Source: Glandiceps talaboti
Taxonomy: Eukaryota; Hemichordata; Enteropneusta; Spengelidae
DNA: 25,000 bases
Direction: 5' to 3'
NCBI RefSeq assembly: GCF_964340395.1
Contig: NC_135561.1
Coordinates: 2,800,001 to 2,825,000, forward strand
Shown: one piece after another, positions 10,373-21,306 of the stretch
How positions within the stretch are numbered: the first letter of the stretch is position 1
How the letters are laid out: the number at the start of each line of letters is the position of its first letter
Notes under the pieces: model-generated
The model's input: the letters and a program-made list of their open reading frames with translations, nothing else
Database searches by the model: none
Told to the model about the DNA's origin: nothing
Position numbers and translations under genes: made by a program

Positions 10373-10569
10373 TCTGAACCTCAGACCACTATAATAGGAA
10401 CAGACTAGAATCGCTTTTTGTTTTAGGTGTAAATGGGGCTCTAAACCCATCTTCTCTGTCGTGCATGGTTACCCTTCAAACCTGCTTCAAGCCGAACGTT
10501 GTGCAAAACGATACTTCGTGTCTTTACGGTTTTTTTTTGCAATTGTGTTTTAGTGGCCTGAGTCTGAAC
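10373..10569. mobile_element. Non-autonomous DNA transposon (MITE), CTCAG family
   Basis: A 183-bp element (10380-10562) with termini CTCAGACCACTA and TAGTGGCCTGAG: inverted repeats matching at 11 of the first 12 positions and about 14 of 17. It is flanked by exact 7-bp duplications TCTGAAC (10373-10379 and 10563-10569). There is no coding capacity, so it would need a transposase in trans. It shares its TIR and TSD length with the palindromes at 9224 and 21375 and is the best candidate for what those derive from. I cannot assign the transposase superfamily from TIR and TSD alone. Confidence 0.82.
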
Positions 10570-13229
10570 AAGTGTTCATACAGTACAGCAAAGTCCCACC
10601 AACAAAATCCATAGCAATAGATGCAGGAAAACCTCAGTATGGGCGACGGTGAAATCATGGTGTTAATTCTAAAACTTTTGAAAGCAAGAACATATGTTTG
10701 TGCAACTTTTGTATTAAAAGCATACCATTCCAATTCAAGGACAACGATTTTGTTCAGAAATGGTGGTAGGACTATAATCCTTCCTACCTCCTTCCTTCCT
10801 ACCTCCATAGTTCAAAACCGCTGATCGTAACTGCATGGTACAGCGCATCTACATTTATTTCTGAGTTCCGGAGGGCATTATTTGATAAGTACCCCATTCG
10901 TCCCTGTATTAGATCTTGTATAGTCATAACATTACAAAGATATGTGATTGTTGTGATCATTTCATTTGCTCATTATGTATTCAAGTGTAGTCAAATTTTC
11001 TTAGGTGTATGAGCAACTTTACTTCACCAATAAATTCTACTTTCTCACGAGTATTGTAAAATAACATGGCTATAATATGATACTACACAGCACGTTTTAG
11101 ACGTATTTGCATATCAATGTCATCTTCAAATTTTCTTGAAGAATTCTTCATCCAGATACTCTAACATACCTGCACACCAAATGTCAGCCCATTCAATCGA
11201 TTAGTTTTGCGGCTGTCATTCATTTTTACTTTGAATTCTTTTATTTACAAAACAAATGACAGTTTTTGACCCCAAAAATGACCAAAAACAGAAAATTGAA
11301 AATATCTTGCTGTCATAAACAAATATGAATAGACTTCTCGATAAAATTCCATTTACTCATTGGGAACATCGAACGTACAATGTCAAAAAGTCGCACTGGC
11401 GCAAAGTATCATGGGAAAACTTTCTTTGGCACACCTCACTTAGGAAATATAGCCGCAACAAAAAAGTTAATACTGGGATCATGTCTTTTTAAATTTAGCC
11501 TTTACCTTATAGAATAGAAGTATCAAAAGTGTATGCACTAACAAGTATCTGTGGTTTGTGCAAACATGCCAAATCGCTGATGATTGTTAAACAACAAAAC
11601 TTTGCATACCATTGTCATTAATAATTCTACGTTTTACTTCTGAATCAGTTCTAAACACTTACGATTGAAATGATCGTCAACGATACGCTGATTTGTAGTT
11701 GAGGGTAATTAAAAATATTTTACAATGACGATTTCGACCATTAGCCGATGGAGGTGACCCCAACCAAACCTGTCACACGATGTAAACTTGCACACTTTTT
11801 GTGTGTCAATATGTCTGTTCTGGTCAGTCTGTTTTGGGAATTTATGGTACACTCACTGTCGCAGTTTTCAGCCAGGGTCACGTTATTCGACGATTACTAT
11901 TTGGATAAACACTGCAAAAAAGTAACACCCGTCATTGTTGCTTAGACATTTTCCTAGGGTCTTTTTCAACATGATTTATAGTAAGAAGTAACTTTGTTGA
12001 TGGTGTAGTCACTGAATTTATAACCCTACATCGATGACTTAGTAATTGAACACGCAAATGAATTATCATGAACACTGATCTACAACCGATCCGACCCTGG
12101 GATTCGATCACAATTCATGGCGTCGCTTGCCAGTCTATGTCTATGTCTTGGTCACGCAAACGTGAACACTCTGATATCTGAAACACTTCTTTGCTCCAGA
12201 TACGCACCTTTTTTTCATGGAAAATGTCATATAGTTTGAAGTAAGCTGGGAGAAAATATTAATGAGATATTTGTAGATTTAAATAAGAGTGAAATGATAG
12301 TCAAGTGATTTTGAACCATCTCCGTGTATTTTGCTTTAGCGAAAACACTGACAACTACTAGTATGTGATCGCCCGGTCGTCAAATTGCAAAGAACAATGA
12401 AGAACAGCTGAACACCTTCCTGTGGTCATCTGTTCCTTTCCGTACCGACTCTCAATTGTTTTGCTGCGTTTACTTGTATATCTTTAATAACAATAGTTTT
12501 TTAACTAACACCAATGTTCTTCCACTTTCTTTGCTTTCAAAATCAGTCACTTACTGTTGTAGCCAGTCAAAGACAGCCATCCTCAACTGGAAACACACCA
12601 TGACAACAAAGATATACCAGAAAGTCATGACGTTTTGAATCATATCATTCGGCCCCCAACCCTGTTTTTGACAATTAAAAAATGCTCTACTACCCATCAC
12701 AGCCAGTATCAATCAGACTTTTTCCATATATTATATTCCACCCTAACTTAACCCATATGACCGCCCCATTTATAACTCGTATGTCCGGACATGAACATGA
12801 TTGGCTTTTCGCTGACCAAGGGGTATGAGACCATATGTGGAAGTGGGGGATAAGCTTATCAAATATGACCGTAGTTCCATGTAAATTAAAACTTATAGTT
12901 ATGCTTATAGTCGTTACGTTTTCAGTTTATTGTGGTACCCGCTTGATGCTTTCTCTGAAGATGCCGACGGGATCAGTCTAAAATTCAGTTCTGGTGTATA
13001 AACTACAATGTATCACACATATCATGACTCTCACTATCCAATCCATCGGCTATACACTGGAGAACACAAGGACTATACTGACTGTTTTCTATCCAGCACG
13101 AAATAAATTGAGAATACGTGGAACTTATATGTACATGAACAGTAGCTCCGACAACTCTGACAAGTCTCTATATACCCCACCAGGCCTCTTTGCTGGAGTT
13201 CGCGGAGCGTGTGTTGTCAGTGCTAATCT
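10570..13229. other. Long non-coding stretch, nothing recognised
   Basis: No retroelement piece, microsatellite or shared repeat found. Small items: a TTCCTTCCTACC local repeat at about 10783-10806 and a 14-bp palindrome TGAAGAATTCTTCA at 11137-11150. Open frames at 11748-11945, 12456-12638 and 12994-13236 show no domain I recognise. Confidence 0.45.
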
Positions 13230-13375
13230 CGTCTAGTTCCTATCACCGTGTTCCTAAACAGTATCGTTACCATTTACACCTCCACTCACTAAACTTGGTT
13301 TAGTCATAGAAAATAGAGAGGACCCTCTCTATTGTCTATGGTTTAGTTAGATACCAATTGGCATCTGGACTAGAG
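13230..13375 (+). repeat. Dispersed repeat R1, copy 1 (interrupted by a palindrome)
   Basis: The left part, GTCTAGTTCCTAT ... TTACCATTTACACCTCCACT, matches 20261-20304, and the right part, GGTTTAGTTAGATACCA then TTGGCATC, matches 20600-20630. A third partial match lies on the minus strand at 21441-21481. Copy 1 lacks about 295 bp present in copy 2 and has the 36-bp palindrome inserted in GGTTTAGTTAG. The GGTTTAGTTAG word resembles a tRNA-type A box, but no B box is clear, so a SINE origin is only a guess. Confidence 0.7.
13298..13347. mobile_element. CATAG-family 36-bp palindrome with exact 7-bp TSD
   Basis: 13305-13340 reads CATAGAAAATAGAGAGG, AC, CCTCTCTATTGTCTATG: two 17-base arms complementary at 16 of 17 positions, separated by 2 bases. 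GTTTAGT stands on both sides (13298-13304, 13341-13347). The homologous repeat copy at about 20600 has a single GTTTAGT and no palindrome, so it is an empty site. This is strong direct evidence of insertion plus target duplication. Confidence 0.88.
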
Positions 13376-13965
13376 CTAATCACGAGTCCATCACAACGTG
13401 CATGCATCATTTTCTGATGTCCGCATTTGATTTGGACATTGAAGTAAATGATTTTACATTTCTGAGTCTCATTCGGTATTTTTCCACTGTTCTATATGTG
13501 GTAGCTACTACTTTTGGCACAATAAAAAAAAAGATGTTACGAAGACGAAAAAAAATATAATCGAGATGCACGATAAACATTTTTGGAAAAAAAGTCACAT
13601 AAATGACTGCAGTATCCATATTTTTAATTGGCATGATTGAAGACTTTAAAAAATGAATGATGATAAAAGTGAGATTTTGCCTCAGTGATGGTTTTTCTAT
13701 ACAAGCGATAACATCACGATACCGGGTACTTCACAAACATTATCTCACTGACTTCAAAACCATAGTGACTAAATCGTTTCGTACAATTAGACGGCATGAT
13801 GTTTTTTACGTCTCGCACAAGCATATACAATGGTACACTTTACCAAATTGTAATAGACCATGTAAATATTACATTGACCGATGCAGATCTTGCTCGCGCA
13901 GGTTGGGTAGATTTATATGCTACGTTATGCCTTAGGCCTAAAAAATAACTGTTTGGTTTCTGTTA
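13376..13965. other. Non-coding stretch with an unassigned ORF
   Basis: A 92-codon open frame at 13657-13935 is Arg/Cys/Tyr rich with no recognised domain or splice evidence. Homopolymer A runs occur near 13525-13555. Confidence 0.4.
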
Positions 13966-13967
13966 CC

Positions 13968-14160
13968 CGACCCACCTAGTTTTTCACTGCCGACCCTTAA
14001 CTTTTTTTTACGTGTTCTTGAAAAACTAACAAAATCGCAACAATTGTGAAGTCTCACGAGACATAGTGGATGCAGAAACTGACATCAACTTAAAAAGACA
14101 ATATAAAACTGTTCCTCCAATCTGTAATGGTTGTACATCTAATGGAAAGAAGCCAATAAC
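13968..14160 (-). repeat. Solo 3'-end copy of the LINE found at 17.4-19.1 kb
   Basis: The plus-strand words GCCGACCCTTAA, TTGTGAAGTCT, CATCAACTTAAAAAGACAAT and GTTCCTCCAATCTG occur in the same order and spacing as in 17405-17540, which lies just past the stop codon of the minus-strand LINE and is presumably its 3' UTR. This copy has no ORF part, as expected for a severely 5'-truncated insertion. Alternatively both are copies of an unrelated repeat next to which the LINE happens to sit. Confidence 0.6.
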
Positions 14161-14395
14161 ACAGAGATCATTTGGAAAAAATGGAAAACCAGAATTAGAC
14201 ACTCGCACATGAATAAAAATAAATCTACCTACCCCACCTATTTATTTATTTTGCCTAATCGGAACAACACAATTTTTTTAATAGGCCTATTTCCTAACTC
14301 AAGCTTAAATTATTGGACCCTTGTGAACCAAAAATGTGCGAAAATACAACGCCAAAATAGTAACGCTTTGCACGGTTTTCACACTGAGCAATACG

Positions 14396-14439
14396 ATTAG
14401 ATCATAGACAGTGAAGTTCTCCAGTGTCTCTGGTTAGAC
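14396..14439. mobile_element. CATAG-family 30-bp palindrome, aged copy
   Basis: 14403-14432 begins CATAGACAGTGAAG and ends CTCCAGTGTCTCTG; the arms pair with three mismatches. The flanks are ATTAGAT (14396-14402) and GTTAGAC (14433-14439), matching at 5 of 7 with both differences transitions, consistent with an old target duplication. Confidence 0.6.
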
Positions 14440-14630
14440 CGACAACAATGAAACCGTTAGCGGGATCTCAGAGTCATACTCATTCACATACAATTTTTTA
14501 TGGCTGTTCACGTTGGTTAGCAACATCTCTGTCTTTGAGTTTGAATGAAATCGCTGCCATTCCCTACAGGAAACTGTTCTATGGAATTACATGCCAGGAG
14601 CGCTTTCAATATCATAGAATGTTTTGTTGA

Positions 14631-14684
14631 TCTTTTTTTTTCTTTTTTTCTTTTTTTTTTCTTCTTTTTTTTTTGGGGGGGGGG
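14631..14684. repeat. Polypyrimidine T-tract joined to a run of ten G
   Basis: A C-interrupted poly-T tract of about 44 bp is followed directly by G10 (14675-14684). The T tract could be the poly-A tail of a minus-strand retro-insertion, but I recognise no element body beside it. Confidence 0.9.
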
Positions 14685-14731
14685 TCCGACAACTTTTACC
14701 AAGACAACCATTATATTAATCATTATAGTAA

Positions 14732-14765
14732 CTACCTAGCATGGCTAATAGCCATACTGAGGTAG
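14732..14765. repeat. 34-bp palindrome without clear TSD
   Basis: CTACCTAGCATGGCTA and TAGCCATACTGAGGTAG pair with small mismatches around a 1-base centre. The length (34) matches the upper size of the TSD-flanked palindromes, and the inner right arm ends CTGAG, but the flanks do not give a convincing 7-bp duplication. Confidence 0.6.
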
Positions 14766-14769
14766 AACT

Positions 14770-15320
14770 GTAGATTGCTAAAATGTTATGGGTTGCTGGT
14801 TGTACACAACCTCAGCATATGCCACTTGACTTTCAGGCATTAATAGGTGGCAGAAATAGTCCGCACCAGGGCCGCTCTGTAGTCCGCATAAAAGGGTGAC
14901 TAAGCCCAGACAATATTGTCCAGACCAGATTCGGAGGTGTGAACGCATTTAAAGCTGACTCGGTTCTAAATCTTGGTGCATATTCATGAGGTCGACACCT
15001 AGAAAATGAACCATGTGTACATTTCTTTTGTCTTTTGTTAGTTAATTTATGCGGGTAAACTGTGTCTTCACTAACATTTTCCACTAAAAGTTTCAAAATT
15101 GTCTTGTTTTTTGAAGGACTACTATAATAATATTTCACCGCCCTTGCTTTATTGTCATATCAGGAAAGTCAAGAACTTGACAAAAGCTATTCACAACAAA
15201 GTAATCAAAGTTGTAAAACCAAAATGGTGCCGTGGAGAGTTGTGTCTGGTCATGTTCTGATCATGGAAGTATAACCCACGGTCTGATCTAGTAGCAGTAT
15301 ATCAACGACGAATCTACATT
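14770..15320. other. Non-coding stretch with an unassigned minus-strand ORF
   Basis: A 101-codon open frame at 14833-15138 on the minus strand has no recognised domain. No repeats shared elsewhere were seen. Confidence 0.4.
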
Positions 15321-15359
15321 ACAAACAAACAAACAAACAACACACACACACACACACAC
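15321..15359. repeat. (ACAA)n(CA)n microsatellite
   Basis: About five ACAA units followed by about nine CA units. Confidence 0.96.
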
Positions 15360-16478
15360 GGTGATATTAAAAAGCACGCAACACAAAGGTTGGTTCACAT
15401 CCCTCGCATCAGTACCGGTACCCATTCTACTGAGTTATAAATATAAATCACATTCTCAGCTACAACATTGAACTTGTATGATACAAAAATCTTCAGAATG
15501 TGCGGGCCATATTTTCACTACCGGCATTGGCAGTCACCATCACTGCCTTTAAAAAAATTAATACAGATAAATGGAAGCAAAAACAATCCTCTTGACGGTA
15601 GTTTAGTAGTCAGTTATGAATTATGTAACGTTAAATAACGCTATTCAAATATTTCCCTCTATGCCTCCCATATACCGATAGTAAATCTTCAAACATCCAT
15701 ACAGACATGCGGACTTTGCTCCCTACTAGATACATCCATGTTTTACGTTACTTTCGTATTGCAAATTTAGCTGATGATGTCATGTCAAAGCCACGTGGTC
15801 TAAAAACCTGAATCTCCGTACATACATTTCGATATGAAATTATTTATCCGTGATGTTTAGAATTTTGGTCGGTCAATATAGTTTCAATGACCAAGTGTGA
15901 CCCCCACTGATGTCTAAAGTACTAATATCAGTACCTGACCGGCCATGGCCATGGCCTTGTTTTTGTTTTTGATTTTCTTCAATATTCAAATCTACGTAAT
16001 GTCTGGTTTGTTAGGCCATAAATTCCAAGCATATTTACCATGATATCACAAATATAGACCAGTTACAGAAAGTAACAAGTGTCAGCAAAATACTGTAATA
16101 TCGACACTGTTTCACGGATTTTAGGGACGCTGGTGCTTGGATTATTTTACGGTTGACATTACCTAGCCAGTAATATAAGGAGTAGTACATGGGTATTTTA
16201 TCCCTGGACTCTCTGTCTGTTTATATCGAAATGGAATAAGCTGAAACAGTTCTTCTTTGAGCAGGAAATATGTTGTGATTATGGATATTATATATATACA
16301 TGTATATAATTGCCAACACATCGGCAACGAGAGTAATGACATTGACTATACGTAATATGTAAAGATGTAGTGTAAAATTGGAATACGGTCGTCAGGAACT
16401 AGATTAGGGTAGGGGGAGGCTCAGGAGAAAAATTGTTGTCACGGGAAAAAAACGAATTGGGACGTGCGTGAAAATTCG
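15360..16478. other. Non-coding stretch, nothing recognised
   Basis: Contains a perfect 16-bp palindrome GGCCATGGCCATGGCC at 15941-15956 and a TA-rich palindrome at about 16289-16310. No coding region or mobile element recognised. Confidence 0.45.
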
Positions 16479-16567
16479 GATTGTCTGAAAGGGGCCCGGA
16501 GTCACGTACAAATATTTTGCTCATGAGTTGAACCAAATTTAACTCCAGGAGCAGACGTTTAACAAGC
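16479..16567 (+). repeat. Dispersed repeat R2, copy 1
   Basis: GTCTGAAAGGGGCCCG ... AATATTTTGCTCATGA ... GTTGAACCAAATTTAA ... CAGGAGCAGACGTTTAACAAG aligns with 22640-22720, and its last third again with 22895-22937. Unknown family; it explains the long minus-strand open frame at 16399-16794, which I do not consider a gene. Confidence 0.7.
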
Positions 16568-16668
16568 GTATTTTTAAAAGGGTGACTGGCAGAGAATGTG
16601 TGTCTCTTGAAGGGTAGACAATATACTCGCGATAGACTATGGGTTTCAGGCCACTGTGTCAGACGTGG

Positions 16669-16699
16669 TCTTGGAGGAGTCAGTACAATTCCTCCAAGA
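16669..16699. repeat. 31-bp palindrome, perfect 10-bp arms
   Basis: TCTTGGAGGA and TCCTCCAAGA flank an 11-base spacer. The sequence GTGG directly abuts both sides (or CGTGGT/AGTGGT if the arms are trimmed by one base), so a short target duplication is possible but weaker than for the CATAG and CTCAG families. Confidence 0.6.
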
Positions 16700-17110
16700 G
16701 TGGTAAGAGGCCAAGCCTGAAATAGACGGGTTTGCAAGTAGAAGTTTACATGCCTTGTCTGTGGTTTACATTGTGCACGCAAAACATCCCACAAAACCGG
16801 CCATAACTAAAGCGGCATATCAGTAAATATGAAAAACGTGATCTTGGTAATTTGGATACCAGTTCTGAAAATATTCTCCGGGAAAATAGGTTAAAATGAA
16901 CATCAAGATAGCTGCCTATTTCCCATTGTTTATAAATCGTCAAGAGGTTAAGCTATCCACTCAGATGAACCACTCTTTGTCACTTTATAATCTGGCATTA
17001 TACATGGGATAATTTCCAAAATGTACATGTTTTATCGTTTCATTTTGGACTTTATAGAAGTTGATGACTAAAATTACCTTACCCTCGATGAAAGTTATGA
17101 ATGCGACTAG

Positions 17111-17148
17111 GTTTTACCATAGACAGGGTGGAGGGTCTATGGTTTTAC
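17111..17148. mobile_element. CATAG-family 24-bp palindrome with exact 7-bp TSD
   Basis: 17118-17141 has arms CATAGAC/GTCTATG around a 10-base centre AGGGTGGAGG. GTTTTAC is duplicated exactly at 17111-17117 and 17142-17148. It is shorter than its relatives: the inner part of one arm is missing, as expected if terminal repeats were trimmed before joining. Confidence 0.82.
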
Positions 17149-17280
17149 CTACTAGAATTAGTTGCGACAAGATTGTAAATGCACATGGGCGAGTTTTGCC
17201 AGATTGCTTTATTTCAAGTGATTTGAAAATTGTGAATGGCGGACTTGGCCGTGGTCCATCGAATTGTCGAGTACTACCGT

Positions 17281-17321
17281 GGTGGCACTAGTCGTTCCTC
17301 ACTGGAACGGCAAGTGCCACC
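17281..17321. repeat. 41-bp hairpin, 18-base arms, 5-base loop
   Basis: GGTGGCACTAGTCGTTCC and GGAACGGCAAGTGCCACC pair at 16 of 18 positions around TCACT. No target duplication is visible. It could be a foldback relic of another family or a structured RNA element. Confidence 0.65.
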
Positions 17322-17399
17322 TTATGGCGATATTTATTGTCTTTGAACCTTTCTCAACAAATAAATCACACATAACTCCCCAAACGCTTCCATTCTAGA

Positions 17400-17577
17400 A
17401 ATCCGGTGCCGACCCTAAACCTTTTTAATAAAGAAGAAAAATCAGTAAAATCGAGAAAATTGTGAGTGAAGTCTTGCCAGAAATGGTCATCAACTTAAAA
17501 AAGACAATAAAAAAACGCGGTTCTTCCAATCTGGAATGCAGAGCAGATGTCTTTGAAATAGAATTATTTAGTTTGGT
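17400..17577 (-). repeat. Probable 3' UTR of the 17.6-19.1 kb LINE
   Basis: Directly follows (on the minus strand) the stop codon of the LINE ORF. It is repeated at 13968-14160, where no ORF is attached. No poly-A tail is obvious, so the family may end in another way. Confidence 0.55.
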
Positions 17578-19075
<1,498 letters not shown>

Positions 19076-19149
19076 GATCTAACCCGATGTTATCTATTTC
19101 CTTTCCAAAATCGTGAATATCAAAGCGACAGTACATTACAACTTCGCCT

Positions 19150-19660
19150 CGCCACCACCCTGTGTTGCTTGGCAAGGTGGTAAATAAAACAAGTTTGCCT
19201 TTGGGATTATATTAACTGGGATTGTCGACACTGAATAATCCGGTCAATCATGGCACTGCGCTCATTGTATGTCACGGCGTACAAGTATAAACGACGTTCA
19301 TACTTCCATGACCATAGTTTCTGCGACCTGTCATTTGTTTGACCATAGACACTCCACCTTTGTGGAGGGTCCATGGTTTGATGGGATGCGTTAATTCTGG
19401 CAAACTTGTTTGGCAAATCGATCTGACGCAATATAGCTTGTGACCGTGGCATGCATAGCTTGGGTCAAAATCTATAACACCATTAAAGTATAAATAATGT
19501 TTAAACTTCCACGATAACACATACCTTTGAGAAATTATACTGACAGTATAATTACTCCAAGCACAGACTATTCTCGTGTCAAACTCCGACACGAACTTGT
19601 TTTTCCTTGAAGAGTATATCTCGTGAGACCTATGGAAATTATCAAAATCTATATTGTAGT
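19150..19660 (-). pseudogene. Possible decayed coding repeat of unknown origin
   Basis: On the minus strand a frame from about 19655 reads ...NFHRSHEIYSSRKNKFVSEF... through SWKFKHYLYFNGVIDFD and PSYACHGHKLYC. About 200 bp on, another frame reads KLWSWKYERRLYLYAVTYNE. The SWK...YLY words and the underlying bases (TGGAAGT, TTTATACTT) match, as if a unit were repeated, with CG in one copy where the other has TG or CA. A CATAG palindrome interrupts the region. I recognise no family; it may be a mobile element fragment or a relic exon. Confidence 0.25.
19337..19382. mobile_element. CATAG-family 32-bp palindrome, 7-bp TSD (6/7)
   Basis: 19344-19375 has arms CATAGACACTCCAC and GTGGAGGGTCCATG around a short centre, pairing with two mismatches. 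The flanks are GTTTGAC (19337-19343) and GTTTGAT (19376-19382). Confidence 0.78.
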
Positions 19661-19774
19661 TGAAAAGAGCAAGAATGAAAAGAGGGGAAATTTAAGGGAC
19701 ATCATTTCTATATACACGTGTATTGTGCAAAGAACCCGATATCTTTGACCGCGTTGCCGTCAACCGAGCAATGG

Positions 19775-19776
<2 letters not shown>

Positions 19777-19847
<71 letters not shown>
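19777..19847. repeat. (TA)n microsatellite
   Basis: About 71 bp of uninterrupted TA dinucleotide. Confidence 0.98.
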
Positions 19848-19849
<2 letters not shown>

Positions 19850-20260
19850 AGGTAAGTCATAAACTGAAGGAAAAGTGCTCAATACTGAGAAGTAGAGCTG
19901 TATTTACACAAAGTACACAAGTTATGGTACGGAGGCCGTTACGATCTTCAGACGACTAAATAACGGAAATTCAAGTGATAGAATTCGATGCGCGTTGTTG
20001 AGTGACATGGTGGAATGATAGAATGTATTTGTTTTCGTGGACGATTTAGTGGACGATCTAGTGGAATTAATCTCTAAAAAAAAAAACATGAATCATGGTC
20101 TGAGTACTTCACAAATGTATTCAATGCTCAAGTCCAAAGTGATGAAAGTTTCTCGATTTCCATGATCTTATCAGATCCACCTTGATAGACATAAATTCAG
20201 GCATTAATGGTGAGATTAATATCCGACTGTAGTCTTTTGGACAAGGTAATTACTTTGATA
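19850..20260. other. Non-coding stretch, nothing recognised
   Basis: No ORF or shared repeat seen; one A10 run near 20077. Confidence 0.45.
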
Positions 20261-20637
20261 GTCTAGTTCCTATACTGTATCATTACCATTTATACCTCCA
20301 CTCAAAGTATAGTCAGAGTCGTTACTCTAGAAGTCTTGAAATGCATGAGATGCAATTTAAAATTCATTTACAGCCACCCACACAGTCATTAACATCATGT
20401 CTTTGTTAATAAATCACAAAACTCTAACCAATAACACAGTCCCTCATAAAGTTAGTGTTTATTGGGACAGTAATGTTCAAATGTGGTATATTTGTCAGCC
20501 CATGATGCTACTTATATACTGTTTACATCACCAAAACATTTAGGTTTCACTGATTGGGTGAACAACTTTTTGTGCTATTTGAGGGGCTTTTGGCTAGACG
20601 TGGTTTAGTTAGAAACCATATTGGCATCCATACTATT
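20261..20637 (+). repeat. Dispersed repeat R1, copy 2 (empty site for the palindrome)
   Basis: The ends match 13230-13375: TAGTTCCTAT, TTACCATTTATACCTCCACTCA on the left and TGGTTTAGTTAGAAACCA then TTGGCATCC on the right. About 295 bp between the two parts has no counterpart in copy 1. GTTTAGT occurs once here, where copy 1 has GTTTAGT-palindrome-GTTTAGT. Confidence 0.7.
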
Positions 20638-20820
20638 ACTTTGAAGGAGATCATTGAAGAACAATAAAAATAAAACTCAAGGTGTGGATATGGGATCAGT
20701 GTGGCATTCTACATAGACATTCTCCAACAATTCTTGTAGACATGTTATGTAACCATTTTTTCTTCACGAAAGGCATGTTCCCACAGGAATCAATGGGGTA
20801 GGGGTTTCTAACATTGTCTT

Positions 20821-21300
20821 TTGAAAGTAAATTACATGTATGTCAAAACTAAAATTATTGTATTTACTAAGAGATGAAATTCTTAAGAAAATTGAAAAGT
20901 GGTTATTGGTGGTCATAAACTCGACGTTGTTCGCTTTTTATGAATATCTAGGCGTGATTATGTCAAACAGTGGTCTATGGTATTTAGCGCTTGCAGCTCA
21001 AGCGAGTAAAGCAATGATTGCGGTCATGAGTCAACTTGCAAAACTTGGGGACCTCCTAGTCAAAACTAAATTTAAAAGTTTTTGACTGTAAACTATTACC
21101 GATATTAAATTATACAGTGGAGATTTTGGGTTTTAATAGGTCTACTGAAACTGAACGTGTTCAAAGTAAATTTCAGTGTTATATTTTGAGTCGTATATAA
21201 ACATATATGTAGTCTTTGAGTATGGGAGCTACAAAAATGCTTGACAAGTGTTCATTACGGGAAGTAGGCTGAAATGTTTTGAGATTGCTGAACGAGAGCT
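20821..21300 (+). pseudogene. Second-type LINE fragment, region after the RT active site
   Basis: Plus-strand pieces in order: LKVN and KTKIIVF (from 20821), EKW, GGHKLDVVRF, FYEYLGVIMSNSG, QASKAMIAVMSQLAKLGDL, FDCKLLPILNY, VQSKFQ, then a decayed SMGATKML stretch. The order K-T-K-I-VF ... YLGV ... FD..LLPIL.Y ... V..KF is characteristic of the region downstream of the reverse transcriptase catalytic box in several LINE clades. Frame changes occur after KTKIIVF, around GGHKLDVVRF (two compensating one-base indels) and before FDCKLL (an extra T), with stops after about 21195. It lacks the catalytic box and the 5' part. It is a different family from the other two LINEs here. Confidence 0.8.
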
Positions 21301-21306
21301 GCAAAA

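Noticed and set aside
11131-11150. Heat-shock element-like TTCTTGAAGAATTCTTC
   Set aside because: The third repeat is out of register and no gene start is nearby.
13657-13935. 92-codon basic ORF
   Set aside because: No recognised domain, splice site or promoter context; length is plausible by chance in 25 kb.
14833-15138. 101-codon minus-strand ORF
   Set aside because: No domain, no start context, no neighbouring exon evidence.
16399-16794. 131-codon minus-strand ORF, one of the longest in the window
   Set aside because: Overlaps dispersed repeat R2 and a palindrome, shows no domain, and its composition follows the repeat.
20600-20650. tRNA gene or clear SINE from the GGTTTAGTTAG word
   Set aside because: Only an A-box-like word; no B box, cloverleaf or terminator could be drawn.
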